Of a stretch of 56,666 bases of DNA, positions 1 through 8,655 are shown piece by piece; within the stretch, counting starts at the first letter, position 1, and every line of letters begins with the position of its first letter. This stretch comes from Geodermatophilaceae bacterium (GTDB lineage Bacteria; Actinomycetota; Actinomycetes; Mycobacteriales; Geodermatophilaceae), in NCBI GenBank assembly GCA_013812145.1, contig JACCTY010000135.1, positions 1 through 56,666 of the forward strand. Direction: 5' to 3'. A model generated the notes under the pieces. The model was not told the DNA's origin and ran no database searches. It worked only from the letters and a program-made list of their open reading frames with translations. A program made the position numbers and the translations under genes.

Positions 1-1080
1 ATCACCGAGGATGCCGGCGGCTCCTATTGCCGCGGCGACGCGGTCGAGGTGCTGCGGGCCTCGCCCGACCGGGTCGCCGCACCCTGCCCGTGGTCTGGTC
101 CCGGCCGCTGCGGCGGGTGCGACTTCCAGCACGTGTCGCCCGCATCGCAGCGTTCGCTCAAGGCGTTCGTCGTGCGGGAGCAGCTGGACCGCCTCGCTGG
201 GCTGGCTGATGTCGACGTCGTCGTCGAGGAACTGCCCGGCGGACCGCTCGGGTGGCGCACCCGGATGCAGTTCGCGGTGGATCGCCGGGGCCGGGTGGGG
301 CTGCGGCGGCACCGTTCGCACTCGGTGGTAGCGGTGACGGACTGCCTCATCGCCCACCCGACGCTGGACGTCGGGTCCGTGCTCGCTCGCCGCTGGCCCG
401 GCGCCCGTGGCGTGGAACTGGTCCGCTCCCTGGACCGGGTGCGCTCCGTGCGGCGGCACGGCCAGTACGGGTCGTCGCTCGTGGAGGGGCCGCGGCGCGG
501 CCACGAGCACGCCGCCGGTCGGGACTGGCAGGTCGGCGCCGGCGCGTTCTGGCAGGTGCATCCCGCGGCCGCCGACGTGCTCTCGGCCTGCGTGCTCGAG
601 CTGCTCGCCCCGCTGGCCGGTGAGCGCTGTCTGGATCTGTACGGCGGGGTGGGGCTGTACGCCGGCGTGCTGGCCGCGGCGGTAGGGGCTGACGGCTCCG
701 TGCTGTGCGTCGAGGGTGATGCGGCGGCCGCTTCGGATGCGACCGCCAATGTTGCCGCTACGCCGTGGGCGTCGGTGCGGCGGGCAGCGGTCGACGGTGC
801 GCTCGTCGTCGGGCTACCGGCGTACGACCTGGCGGTGCTCGACCCGCCGCGAGCTGGGGCCGGGCGTGACGTGTGCGAGGCGTTGGCGGCCGGTCCGGCC
901 AGGGCGATCGCCTACGTGGCCTGCGACCCCGCAGCGCTGGCGCGTGACGTGCGGACGTTCACCGGGGCTGGCTGGCGACTGGAGCGGCTGCGCGCCTTTG
1001 ACCTCTTCCCGATGACTCATCATGTGGAGTGCGTGGCACTGCTCACCCCCGCGGCTCGGGTGGCGGACGGGCGGGGATGA
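1..1080 (+). CDS. TrmA/RlmD-family class I SAM-dependent RNA (uracil-5-)methyltransferase, 5' partial
   Basis: The open frame runs into the window from the left, so the start and most of the N-terminal TRAM domain are missing; 359 residues are visible. The protein should methylate a uridine of rRNA or tRNA at C5 using S-adenosylmethionine. Visible family marks are a [4Fe-4S]-type cysteine set (CPWSGPGRCGGC near residues 29-40 of the fragment, with a further Cys in TDCLIAHP), an FWQVHP motif, the SAM-binding stretch CLDLYGGVGLYAG, the DPPRAG motif and the C-terminal catalytic motif YVACDPAALARD with the nucleophilic Cys. The stop overlaps the next start as ATGA, indicating translational coupling. 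The exact substrate (23S rRNA versus tRNA) cannot be decided from sequence. Confidence 0.9.
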   Translation: MTEDAGGSYCRGDAVEVLRASPDRVAAPCPWSGPGRCGGCDFQHVSPASQRSLKAFVVREQLDRLAGLADVDVVVEELPGGPLGWRTRMQFAVDRRGRVGLRRHRSHSVVAVTDCLIAHPTLDVGSVLARRWPGARGVELVRSLDRVRSVRRHGQYGSSLVEGPRRGHEHAAGRDWQVGAGAFWQVHPAAADVLSACVLELLAPLAGERCLDLYGGVGLYAGVLAAAVGADGSVLCVEGDAAAASDATANVAATPWASVRRAAVDGALVVGLPAYDLAVLDPPRAGAGRDVCEALAAGPARAIAYVACDPAALARDVRTFTGAGWRLERLRAFDLFPMTHHVECVALLTPAARVADGRG

Positions 1081-1448
1081 GCCGAGATCAACTCCCCCCG
1101 GGGTGGCCGGCGGCGGTCCGCCCGCCGGGTACGCCGGAGTGGGAGCGCACAGCCGTGGCGTGGCTGCTCGAACTGGTGCCGCCGGACTACCGGGCCTACG
1201 AGGTACTGCGCAAGTACCCGGTGTTGCTGGCGCGGTTCGCGGCCGACCATGTCGGGGCGGGGCTGGAGTCGGCCCGGGGTGGCTGGCGGACGCTGCGCGC
1301 GGAACTGGCCGACACGCTGCCGCCGGAGGCGATCGAGGCGGCGATGAGCGCTTACGAGCGGGAAGGCAGCCGGCTTGCCGAGGCCCAACGCGGAGTGCGG
1401 CTCGTGGCCGCCGCGCTCGTCGGCCACCGCTGGGTGCCCCGCCTGTGA
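1077..1448 (+). CDS. Conserved actinobacterial hypothetical protein, 123 aa
   Basis: I do not recognise a named family. The 123-residue product is soluble, with no signal peptide or membrane segment, and looks mostly helical: an aromatic/Pro-rich N-terminus, then LRKYPVLLARFAADHV and a long helix rich in Glu, Arg and Ala. The ATG overlaps the methyltransferase stop by 4 bases (ATGA), so it is almost certainly translated from the same message. Length and codon use match real genes nearby, and the GC-rich third positions support this frame over the competing ones. A role linked to RNA modification is only a guess from position. Confidence 0.72.
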   Translation: MSRDQLPPGWPAAVRPPGTPEWERTAVAWLLELVPPDYRAYEVLRKYPVLLARFAADHVGAGLESARGGWRTLRAELADTLPPEAIEAAMSAYEREGSRLAEAQRGVRLVAAALVGHRWVPRL

Positions 1449-1556
1449 CCCGGCCGGCCGCGCTCCAGCCGCCACCTATGACGTTGCCCCCCAGGACGTC
1501 GACACGCCGGTGCCCTGACGGTGTGTCGCGGGGCCCAGGGGCAAAGTGGAAAGACT

Positions 1557-2198
1557 ATGCCGCTGCAGAACCGGGTGACGCCTTTCAGCGAGCTGGTCGC
1601 CGATCCCGCCCGCGGCCTGGTGTACGGCAACCGCGGCTGCCTGCACGACTCCGTTGGTCGGATCCGCCGGCATCACAACGGCCGACGGTGGATCGCCTGC
1701 CGGTTGACGTTCCGGGGTTGGCATCGAGCGCCGTTGCTGCAGCCGGGGCGGTTCACCGAGCTGTTCTTCCTCGACGAGGCAACGGCGTTCGCCGCGGGCC
1801 ACCGGCCCTGTGCCCTGTGCCGCCGCGATGACTACGTCCGCTTCGGTGCGATCTGGGTCGAGCTGCACGGGGGCGAGGCCGGGGCGGACGCGATCGACGC
1901 CCGGCTGCACGCCGAGCGCCGCGACGGTCCCGGCCAACGACGGCACCCGGCCCCGTTCGAGGAGCTACCCGACGGGGCGTTTGTCGTGCTGGACGATCAG
2001 CCGTGGCTGGTCCACGGATGGTCACTACTGCGTTGGACGGCCGCCGGCTACGCCGACCGGGCGCCCCGCCCGCTCCGTGGACAGGCGACGGTGATCACCC
2101 CGCCGTCGCTCCTCGTGGTGCTCGCCAGCGGCTGGCACTCCGCCGTACCGCTCCTGCACCAGACCGCTCAACTCCACGGCGACCAGGGCCGCTCCTGA
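1557..2198 (+). CDS. Conserved hypothetical protein with CxxC motif, 213 aa
   Basis: The start at 1557 is chosen because GGAAAG lies 4-5 bases upstream and the residues after it (MPLQNRVTPFSELVADP) look like a natural N-terminus; an in-frame ATG 36 bases earlier lacks this. The product is rich in His, Arg and Trp and contains RGWHRAPLLQPGRFTELFF followed by a compact HRPCALCRRDDY motif, whose two Cys could bind zinc. No transmembrane or signal segment is seen. The function is unknown. The 3' end overlaps the 3' end of the convergent DUF427 gene by 31 bases. Confidence 0.72.
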   Translation: MPLQNRVTPFSELVADPARGLVYGNRGCLHDSVGRIRRHHNGRRWIACRLTFRGWHRAPLLQPGRFTELFFLDEATAFAAGHRPCALCRRDDYVRFGAIWVELHGGEAGADAIDARLHAERRDGPGQRRHPAPFEELPDGAFVVLDDQPWLVHGWSLLRWTAAGYADRAPRPLRGQATVITPPSLLVVLASGWHSAVPLLHQTAQLHGDQGRS

Positions 2199-2989
2199 GG
2201 CTCGCCGTCGACGAAGGTCTCGACGCGCTCGTCGAAGAAGCACACCAGATCGGTGATCTGGGCGGAGTCCGGCAGCGGCTGCTCGTAGGTCCACGCGATG
2301 TCCTGACCGCCGAAGCTCCAGTAACTGGCCTCGCCCTTATACGCGCAGAGTGTTCGGGTCTCGCTGGGCTGGAGCAGGTCGAGCCGGACGTCCTCGCGCG
2401 GCAGGTAGCTGCGGACCGGGAGGCCGGTCTCGAACAGCAGCCTGGATCGCCGGCTGTCGGCGAGCACCGTCCCGTCCACCTCGATCCGGACCGGCCGCGA
2501 ACTCTGCCGGATGTCGATCCGGCTGAACGGGTCGCGCGGGTGCGAGACGATCTGCTCGTCCTCCTCGTACCACTGGTCCAGGGCGTCGAAGTCGAGCACG
2601 ACGTATCCGGCCAGGTCCGGGTCGGCCGGACGGAACGCGGCGGCCGGCAACTCCCGACCCCCGGCGCGGATCGTGAGCACGTCGCCATCGGTGGTGTGGT
2701 AGTCGAATCGGCCGGGCGTCACGATCCGGGTCCCGTCCGGGAGGGAGACGAAACCGGGCTCCTCGCCGGCGAAGTCCGGCGCCGGCACCAGGTCGGCATC
2801 CACGTCCTCCTCCGGTACGGCGTAGTACGGGACCACTCGCCCCGGTTCCCACACCAGCCGTGCCCGCGACGTCGACACCACAGTGCGCCCGCCGACCTGG
2901 GCGCTGACCCGTTTCGCGGTCGGCTCCCATCGCAGCTCACCGACGTTGCGCAGGAGGCTGTGACCCAATCGCAGTGCCATGGCGGTCAT
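2168..2989 (-). CDS. DUF427 domain-containing protein (tandem domain), 273 aa
   Basis: This 273-residue protein carries two DUF427 modules, one around residues 30-125 and one around 155-250. Each has the typical pattern of an Arg/Val-rich strand, a 'Y..P..DV' segment (YYAVPEEDVDADL and SYLPREDVRLDLL) and, in the second module, the signature TLCAYKGEASYWSFGG. DUF427 proteins are small beta-barrel folds of unsettled function that are common in actinobacteria. The ATG at 2989 is used; an alternative ATG lies three codons in. The gene is transcribed away from dxs across a 132-bp divergent gap and ends tail-to-tail inside the CxxC gene. Confidence 0.85.
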   Translation of the reverse strand: MTAMALRLGHSLLRNVGELRWEPTAKRVSAQVGGRTVVSTSRARLVWEPGRVVPYYAVPEEDVDADLVPAPDFAGEEPGFVSLPDGTRIVTPGRFDYHTTDGDVLTIRAGGRELPAAAFRPADPDLAGYVVLDFDALDQWYEEDEQIVSHPRDPFSRIDIRQSSRPVRIEVDGTVLADSRRSRLLFETGLPVRSYLPREDVRLDLLQPSETRTLCAYKGEASYWSFGGQDIAWTYEQPLPDSAQITDLVCFFDERVETFVDGEPQERPWSPWS

Positions 2990-3121
2990 GGTCCCCGGCT
3001 CGTGGATCAGGCGTCAATGTCACATCGGCCACCCGCGTGCTGACCGGCCCGAGGGAATGTCGGCGACTAGAGTGGAACCTCGCCGCACGATCGCCTGGGC
3101 CGGAAAGGACGCCGTACCACC

Positions 3122-5026
3122 GTGACGCTGCTGTCCTCGTTGAGCGGCCCCGACGATCTCCGCGCCCTGGACGCGGGAGTGCTTCCGCAGCTGGCTGCGG
3201 AGGTCCGTGACTTCCTGGTCCGCAAGGTCGCCGTCACCGGAGGGCACCTCGGTCCCAATCTCGGCGTCGTCGAGCTGACCATCGCAGTGCACCGGGTCTT
3301 CGAATCGCCGATCGAGCCGATCGTGTTCGACACCGGCCACCAGTCCTACGTGCACAAGATCCTGACCGGGCGGCAGCGCGGCTTCGACACGCTGAAACGC
3401 GAGGGCGGGCTCTCCGGCTACCCGAACCGGGCCGAGTCCGAGCACGACTGGGTGGAGAACTCGCACGCCTCGACCGCGCTGTCCTACGCCGACGGACTGG
3501 CCAAGGCCTTCGCCGTACGCCGGGAAGCCCGCCCGGTGGTCGCTGTCGTCGGGGACGGGGCGCTGACCGGCGGGATGGCCTGGGAGGCGTTGAACAACAT
3601 CGCCGCCGCCAAGGACCGGCAGGTCGTCGTCGTCGTCAACGACAACGGCCGGTCCTACTCACCGACCATCGGCGGGGTGGCCGACCGGCTCGCGACGCTG
3701 CGGCTGCGGCCGGGCTACGAGCAGGTCCTCGACGTCGTCAAGGACGCCCTTGCCCGTACGCCGCTCGTCGGCCCGCCCCTGTACGACGCGCTGCACGGCA
3801 TCAAGCGGGGACTCAAGGATGTCGTCGCCCCGCAGGGCATGTTCGAAGATCTCGGCTTGAAGTACGTCGGGCCGGTGGACGGTCACGACATCGCCGCGCT
3901 GGACAAGGCGCTGCGTCTCGCCCGCGCGTTCGGCGGGCCGGTGATCGTGCACTGCGTCACGCGCAAGGGCTTCGGGTACCCGCCGGCGGAGACCGACATC
4001 GAGGACTGCTGGCACTCCACCGACGCCTTCGACCCCGACGTCGGCTCGCTGCTGGCCACCAAGGGGACCGGCTGGACGGACGCCTTCTCCGAGGAGATGG
4101 TCCGGCTCGGCTCCGAACGTTCCGACGTCGTCGCGGTCACGGCGGCCATGCTGTTCCCGACCGGTCTGGCGGCGTTTTCCGAGCAGTACCCCGACCGCTG
4201 CTTCGACGTCGGCATCGCCGAGCAGCACGCGGTGACGTCGGCGGCCGGGCTGGCGATGGGCGGCATGCATCCCGTGGTCGCCGTCTACTCGACGTTCCTC
4301 AATCGCGCGTTCGACCAGCTGCTCCTCGACGTCGCCATGCACAGGCTGCCGGTGACGTTCGTGCTGGACCGGGCCGGCGTGACCGGTCCGGACGGAGCCT
4401 CGCACCACGGCATGTGGGACCTGTCGCTGCTCGGCATCGTCCCGGGTATCCGGGTGGCCGCTCCACGGGACGAAGTGCGACTGCGCGAGCAACTGCGCAA
4501 GGCGGTGTCGGTGGCCGACGGGCCGACCGCGGTGCGCTTCCCCAAGGGCACCGTGGCACCGGAGGTGCCTGCCGTGGAACGCCTCGACGGCGTAGATGTC
4601 CTCCGCCGCGGTGCGCGGCCGGAGGTGTTGCTCGTCTCGGTCGGGGCGTGCGCGGCGATGGCGCTGGAGGTGGCCGACCGGGTCAGCGGTCAGGGCATCG
4701 ACGTCACGGTGGTCGACCCCTGTTGGGTGCTCCCGATCAACCCGGCGCTGCGCGATCTGGCCGCCGGACACCGGCTCGTCGTCACCGTCGAGGACGGGGC
4801 ACGGCATGGCGGTGTCGGATCGGCGCTGTCACAGGAGCTGCGTTCGAACGGCATCGACGTACCGGTCCGAGACGTCGCCCTCCCGCAGCGCTTCCTCGAC
4901 CACGGCAGCCGGCCGGAAGTGCTCGCCCGGCATGGGTTGACCAGCCAGGACGTCGCGCGGCAGGTGATCGAGTGGGCCTCCCGGATCGTCGAGCACGCCG
5001 ACCAGCCCGTGATCGACTCGGTCTGA
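3122..5026 (+). CDS. dxs: 1-deoxy-D-xylulose-5-phosphate synthase
   Basis: DXS condenses pyruvate with glyceraldehyde 3-phosphate in a thiamine-diphosphate-dependent reaction, the first step of the MEP isoprenoid pathway in the cytosol. The 634-residue length is typical. Visible family marks include [15 protein letters not shown] (His73), the ThDP-binding [16 protein letters not shown] beginning at residue 144, the DGHD substrate loop, the catalytic-Glu segment [18 protein letters not shown], and [10 protein letters not shown] in the pyrimidine/transketolase domain. Start is GTG at 3122, with GGAAAGGA about a dozen bases upstream. A two-component response regulator follows after only 7 bp, which suggests co-transcription, although no functional link is known. 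Confidence 0.97.
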   Translation: MTLLSSLSGPDDLRALDAGVLPQLAAEVRDFLVRKVAVTGGHLGPNLGVVELTIAVHRVFESPIEPIVFDTGHQSYVHKILTGRQRGFDTLKREGGLSGYPNRAESEHDWVENSHASTALSYADGLAKAFAVRREARPVVAVVGDGALTGGMAWEALNNIAAAKDRQVVVVVNDNGRSYSPTIGGVADRLATLRLRPGYEQVLDVVKDALARTPLVGPPLYDALHGIKRGLKDVVAPQGMFEDLGLKYVGPVDGHDIAALDKALRLARAFGGPVIVHCVTRKGFGYPPAETDIEDCWHSTDAFDPDVGSLLATKGTGWTDAFSEEMVRLGSERSDVVAVTAAMLFPTGLAAFSEQYPDRCFDVGIAEQHAVTSAAGLAMGGMHPVVAVYSTFLNRAFDQLLLDVAMHRLPVTFVLDRAGVTGPDGASHHGMWDLSLLGIVPGIRVAAPRDEVRLREQLRKAVSVADGPTAVRFPKGTVAPEVPAVERLDGVDVLRRGARPEVLLVSVGACAAMALEVADRVSGQGIDVTVVDPCWVLPINPALRDLAAGHRLVVTVEDGARHGGVGSALSQELRSNGIDVPVRDVALPQRFLDHGSRPEVLARHGLTSQDVARQVIEWASRIVEHADQPVIDSV

Positions 5027-5033
5027 CACCTCG

Positions 5034-5693
5034 ATGCGGGTCTTGATCGTCGAGGACGAGCACCAGCTCGCCGACGCTGTAGCTCGGGGCCTGCGCCGCG
5101 AAGGCATGGCAGTCGACGTGGCCTACGACGGCCTGGCCGGCCACGAAAAGGCGACGATCACGCAGTACGACGTGATCGTGCTGGACCGCGACCTGCCCGG
5201 CATGAGCGGCGACGAGATGTGCCGTCAACTGGCCGCCGAGGAGACCCTGACCCGGGTCATCATGCTGACCGCGAGCAGCGGGGTTGCCGACCGGGTCGCC
5301 GGGCTGTCACTCGGCGCCGACGACTACCTGGCCAAGCCGTTCGCGTTCGCCGAGTTGGTGGCCCGGATCCGGGCGCTGGGCCGGCGGGCGACCCCGGCCG
5401 CACCGCCCCTGCTGACCGCCGGCAATGTCGCCCTCGACCCCGCGCGGCGGGTGGTCGAGCGCGCCGGACGGCCGGTGCAGCTGACCCGCAAAGAGTTCGG
5501 CGTACTGGAGGTTCTGCTCGGCGCCGACGGTGCGGTCGTCTCCAGCGAGGAGTTGTTGGAGCGGGTGTGGGACGAGAACGCCGACCCGTTCACCACCACG
5601 GTCCGGGTCACGATGATGACGCTGCGCAAGAAGCTCGGTGACCCACCGCTGATCCACACCGTCGTGGGCGCGGGCTACCGGCTGGTCGCCTGA
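5034..5693 (+). CDS. OmpR/PhoB-family response regulator
   Basis: The 219-residue protein has an N-terminal receiver domain (residues 1-118) with acidic pocket IVEDE, phospho-acceptor Asp51 in VIVLDRDLPGMSG, the Thr switch in MLTASS and Lys in LAKPFAF. A C-terminal winged-helix DNA-binding domain (about 125-219) shows RKEFGVLEVLL and the typical TTTVRVTMMTLRKKL recognition region. It should be phosphorylated by the histidine kinase encoded 9 bp downstream. The start ATG at 5034 follows the dxs stop by 7 bp. The stimulus and the target genes are not evident. Confidence 0.95.
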   Translation: MRVLIVEDEHQLADAVARGLRREGMAVDVAYDGLAGHEKATITQYDVIVLDRDLPGMSGDEMCRQLAAEETLTRVIMLTASSGVADRVAGLSLGADDYLAKPFAFAELVARIRALGRRATPAAPPLLTAGNVALDPARRVVERAGRPVQLTRKEFGVLEVLLGADGAVVSSEELLERVWDENADPFTTTVRVTMMTLRKKLGDPPLIHTVVGAGYRLVA

Positions 5694-5702
5694 GCGCCGA
5701 CG

Positions 5703-6848
5703 GTGCGGCGAACCCGGCTCTCGCTGCGCTGGCGGTTGGCGCTGCTGTACGGCGGGCTGCTCGCCGTCGTCTCGGCAGTCCTGTTGGCGCTCGCGGTCTG
5801 GCTGGTCGACCGGGCCATCGCCGCCACGGCCGGCTTCGCGCCAGGCACGCTGGTCCGGGTCCGCACGTCGACGGGGGAGGACGTCATCGTCCGAGCCGAG
5901 GACATGCAGGTGGCGATGCGCGACCAGGCCGCCGAGACGCTCCTGCGCACCGGTGGCCTGATCTTCGCTCTCGTCGTCCTGGCCGGCGCGGCGCTCGGGT
6001 ACGTCGTGGCGGCGCGGGCACTGCGGCCGGTAGCCCAGATCACCGATACCGCCCGCCGACTGTCGACCGAGACGCTGACCGCCCGGATCGAGCTGATCGG
6101 GCCGCGGGATGAGCTGTGGCAGCTGGCCGCCACGTTCGACGACATGCTCGCCCGGTTGAACCGGGCCTTCGACAGCCAGCGGCGGTTCGTCGCCAACGCC
6201 AGCCACGAGCTGCGGACACCGCTGGCGGTGATGCGGACCGAAGTGGACGTCGCGCTGGCCGATCCGGACGCCGACGCCGACGAGCTCAGGGCGATGGGGG
6301 AGCGGGTTCGCGCCGCTACCGAACGGGCCGACCATCTGGTCGACTCGCTGCTGCTGCTGGCGCGTACCGAGGCGCAGGCCGGCTCCGGCCTGGGCGTCGG
6401 TGCGGCGACGGACCTCGCGGGCGCCGTACCACCTGCGTTGTCCGCGCTGGCCGAGCAGATTCGGGCCGGCGGCCTCCGCGTCGACACCGAGTTGCGGCCG
6501 GCAATGACAGTCGGCGACCCCCGACTGCTGGAGCGAATGGTCGGCAACCTGGTCGAGAACGCGGTCCGGCACAACATCGACGGCGGTTGGCTGCGCGTGC
6601 AAACCCTGACCGGCGGTGCGGGCGCGGAGCTGTGCGTGGACAACAGCGGTCCGATCGTCGACCGGCTCACGGCGGGGCAGCTCTTCGATCCGTTCCGCCG
6701 GGGCGACGCGGCCAGGGCCAGCGGTCGTGGGGCAGGCTTGGGCTTGTCCATCGTGTCCGCGGTGGTAGCCGCACATCACGGCTTGGTCCACGCCGAACCC
6801 CGCGAGGGCGGCGGCCTGCGGGTCGAGGTGCGCCTGCCGAGCGAGTGA
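5703..6848 (+). CDS. Two-component sensor histidine kinase
   Basis: The 381-residue membrane kinase has two transmembrane helices (about residues 11-36 and 84-104) bracketing a short extracytoplasmic loop of about 45 residues, then a HAMP linker (105-158), a HisKA dimerisation/phosphoacceptor domain with His168 in NASHELRTPLAVMR, and a HATPase_c domain with N-box GNLVENAVRHN, G1 ELCVDNSGP and G2 GAGLGLSIVSAVV. It begins at GTG 5703, just after the response-regulator stop, and the pair is clearly one operon. The short sensor loop suggests sensing of a membrane or cell-envelope signal rather than a large ligand, but this is inference. Confidence 0.95.
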   Translation: MRRTRLSLRWRLALLYGGLLAVVSAVLLALAVWLVDRAIAATAGFAPGTLVRVRTSTGEDVIVRAEDMQVAMRDQAAETLLRTGGLIFALVVLAGAALGYVVAARALRPVAQITDTARRLSTETLTARIELIGPRDELWQLAATFDDMLARLNRAFDSQRRFVANASHELRTPLAVMRTEVDVALADPDADADELRAMGERVRAATERADHLVDSLLLLARTEAQAGSGLGVGAATDLAGAVPPALSALAEQIRAGGLRVDTELRPAMTVGDPRLLERMVGNLVENAVRHNIDGGWLRVQTLTGGAGAELCVDNSGPIVDRLTAGQLFDPFRRGDAARASGRGAGLGLSIVSAVVAAHHGLVHAEPREGGGLRVEVRLPSE

Positions 6849-6857
6849 GGATTTCGA

Positions 6858-7145
6858 ATGATCATTGAGATTCAGTGCCTGCCCAGTCCCGCGGGGACAC
6901 CCGACGACCCGCACGCCCACATCGAGGCGGCGATCGCCGTCATCCAGGAATCGGGCGTGCACTTCGAGGTGGGACCGCTCGGTACGACGTTCGAGGGCGA
7001 ACCCGACGAGCTGTGGCCGTTGCTGCGCCGCGTGCACGAGGCGGTGCTGACGGCCGGCGCGTCCAGCGCTGTCTCGGTGGTCAAGATTGCGCAGGGCAGC
7101 ACTGGGACCCGGACCATGGACTCGCTGACGAGCAAGTTCCGTTGA
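6858..7145 (+). CDS. MTH1187/YkoF-type thiamine-binding family protein (DUF77)
   Basis: The 95-residue protein has the ferredoxin-like fold signature of the MTH1187 family: a first strand IIEIQCLPSP, the HIEAAIAVIQESG helix, FEVGPLGTTFEGE and a second helix before VSVVKIAQGS. Members bind thiamine or related small ligands; some serve thiamine uptake. It follows the kinase by 9 bp and could be in the same transcript. Notably, thiamine diphosphate is the cofactor of Dxs, encoded at the start of this gene run, but a functional connection is only suggestive. Confidence 0.85.
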   Translation: MIIEIQCLPSPAGTPDDPHAHIEAAIAVIQESGVHFEVGPLGTTFEGEPDELWPLLRRVHEAVLTAGASSAVSVVKIAQGSTGTRTMDSLTSKFR

Positions 7146-7171
7146 CCTGTATCGAGTCTTGCGTATATAAC
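7142..7171 (+). promoter_or_regulatory. Sigma-70-like promoter of the ArsR-SRPBCC operon
   Basis: TTGACC at 7142-7147 and TATAAC at 7166-7171 are separated by 18 bp, a good match to a housekeeping promoter. The -35 box overlaps the stop codon of the upstream thiamine-binding gene. A CGTATA direct repeat (7162-7167 and 7178-7183) overlaps the -10 and start region and could be bound by the ArsR protein encoded just downstream. The predicted leader is very short, about 15 bases before GTG 7194. Confidence 0.55.
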
Positions 7172-7193
7172 ACAAGGCGTATACGGTAGCTGC

Positions 7194-7529
7194 GTGGACG
7201 TCTTCACCGCCGTGGCCGACCCGACCCGGCGTCGGCTGATGGAGCTGCTCGCCGACGGCGACCGACCGGCGGGCGAGCTGGTCGACGCGGTCGCGACGCT
7301 GAGCCAGCCCGCGGTCTCCCGGCACCTACGGGTGTTGCGGGAGGCGGGACTGGTCAGTTCCACGGCCATCGGACAGCAGCGTCGCTACCGACTCGAGCGG
7401 GCCGGCTTCCAGGAGTTCCAGGCCTGGCTCGACCGCTACCGCCCGTTCTGGGGCTCGGCGCTGGATTCCCTCGTCGAGCACCTCGTAGCCTCACCCATCG
7501 ACCCGTCTGGAGAACCTCATGACCACTGA
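7194..7529 (+). CDS. ArsR-family winged-helix transcriptional regulator
   Basis: The 111-residue protein is a compact winged helix-turn-helix repressor: an N-terminal helix MDVFTAVADPTRRRLMELL, recognition helix TLSQPAVSRHLRVLREAGL and the wing STAIGQQRRYRLE. No metal-binding Cys cluster is seen, so it is probably not an arsenic sensor. It belongs to the subgroup found next to SRPBCC (AHSA1-like) genes and overlaps one by 11 bases here. Start GTG 7194 sits about 22 bases after the predicted -10 box, consistent with autoregulation. Confidence 0.92.
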   Translation: MDVFTAVADPTRRRLMELLADGDRPAGELVDAVATLSQPAVSRHLRVLREAGLVSSTAIGQQRRYRLERAGFQEFQAWLDRYRPFWGSALDSLVEHLVASPIDPSGEPHDH

Positions 7530-8034
7530 CACGACCGAATCCGTCCAGGGCCTGGCGACCGTGCTGCGCAACGGCGACCTGGTCACCCTGCGTTTCCAGC
7601 GGCAGCTGCCGACCGGTCTGGAGGACGCGTGGGCCGCGCTCACCGACGCCGGGCGGCTGCGGCAGTGGTTCATGCCGACGACGATCGAGCCCCGTTTCGG
7701 CGGCACCGTGCACGTCGACGGCGGCAGTGACGGCGGCGCCCACGGCACCGTGACCGCGTGGGAGCCGCCGCGGCTGCTCGCCTACACCTGGCAGTGGGTC
7801 GGCGACGAGGGCACGGAGCGGCAGACCGAGGTCCGCTGGGAACTCACCGAGGCCGCTACCGGCAGCCTGCTCGTCTTCACCCATGCCGGGCTGGAGCCGG
7901 GCTGGACCGCCAGTTACGGAGCCGGCTGGCACGGCTTCCTCGACGCCCTCGCCGATGCCGGCGTGAACGCCGCACAGGCGGAGTCCGCGGTGCGACCGGC
8001 GTACGACGCCGCGTTCGGCTCGCTGCTGTCCTGA
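7519..8034 (+). CDS. SRPBCC (AHSA1-like) domain protein
   Basis: This 171-residue protein has the START/SRPBCC cavity fold: TLRFQRQLPTGLEDAWAALT at the first strand and helix, RLRQWFMP, the FGGTVHVDGG strand and a C-terminal helix GWHGFLDALADAG. Such proteins bind hydrophobic ligands; some stimulate Hsp90-like ATPases, but in bacteria the ligand is mostly unknown. The ATG overlaps the ArsR gene by 11 bases, giving translational coupling. The ArsR-SRPBCC pairing is common in actinobacteria and suggests that the regulator controls its partner. Confidence 0.9.
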   Translation: MTTDTTESVQGLATVLRNGDLVTLRFQRQLPTGLEDAWAALTDAGRLRQWFMPTTIEPRFGGTVHVDGGSDGGAHGTVTAWEPPRLLAYTWQWVGDEGTERQTEVRWELTEAATGSLLVFTHAGLEPGWTASYGAGWHGFLDALADAGVNAAQAESAVRPAYDAAFGSLLS

Positions 8035-8082
8035 CTCACCGCGCGCGTTCGGTAATGGACCCGGCTCACCCGCTGCGGTTGG

Positions 8083-8655
8083 ATGGCTCCGATGAGACTG
8101 CATGTGATCGTGGGCCCGGCCCGGCAGCTGCTCAGCACGTGCCTGTTGGTCGTGGTCGCGGCGGGCTGCGGCGGAACCGAGGCCGGCCAGGGCAGCTATT
8201 TCGGGGCGGGCACGACCACGGCCCCGACAACCGAATCCGCGCCCGAGTCGGAGACCGAGTCGACCAGCGCACAACCCCCGCCGACGGCGGCTTCGACGGA
8301 AAGCACATCGGCCGCCCCGACTTCGGCCGTTCCGACGACGGCGAGCCCGACCGGCACGCCACCGCCGCCATCGGACGAGCTCAGCGAGCAGGGCTGGGTG
8401 GTTGGGTCCGTCGAGTTGAGGAGGAGCGCCTTCGACAGCTTCGAAGGCGATGCGCAGATCACGAACACCGCAGACACCGAACGGACTGCCCTGTTCGCGA
8501 TCACACTCTTCGTCGGCGAGGACCTCGTCGCCTCCCTCATCGCCAGCGTCACCGCGGTCCCGGCAGGTGGAACTGTGACGGCGCCGTTGATCGGCTTCGA
8601 CCCGTACGTCGAAGGGCCGTACAGCATCGACCTCGAAGTGTCGTTCACTACCTAG
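8083..8655 (+). CDS. Putative secreted lipoprotein with Ser/Thr/Pro-rich linker
   Basis: The 190-residue product begins with a signal peptide ending in a lipobox (VVVAAGC), so it should be exported and lipid-anchored at the Cys. A low-complexity linker rich in Thr, Ser, Pro and Glu (about residues 45-100) leads to a beta-rich C-terminal module of about 85 residues resembling a FxLyD-type immunoglobulin-like domain (GSVELRRSAFDSFEGDAQITN). Start may instead be the ATG at 8092. The stop codon shares the palindrome CTAG with the stop of the convergent fadB gene. No specific function can be assigned. Confidence 0.8.
   Translation: MAPMRLHVIVGPARQLLSTCLLVVVAAGCGGTEAGQGSYFGAGTTTAPTTESAPESETESTSAQPPPTAASTESTSAAPTSAVPTTASPTGTPPPPSDELSEQGWVVGSVELRRSAFDSFEGDAQITNTADTERTALFAITLFVGEDLVASLIASVTAVPAGGTVTAPLIGFDPYVEGPYSIDLEVSFTT

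Noticed and set aside
5307-7325. Very long open frame on the minus strand opposite the two-component genes
   Set aside because: It is antisense to clearly recognisable response-regulator and kinase domains; long antisense frames are normal at this GC content, and it has no domain of its own.
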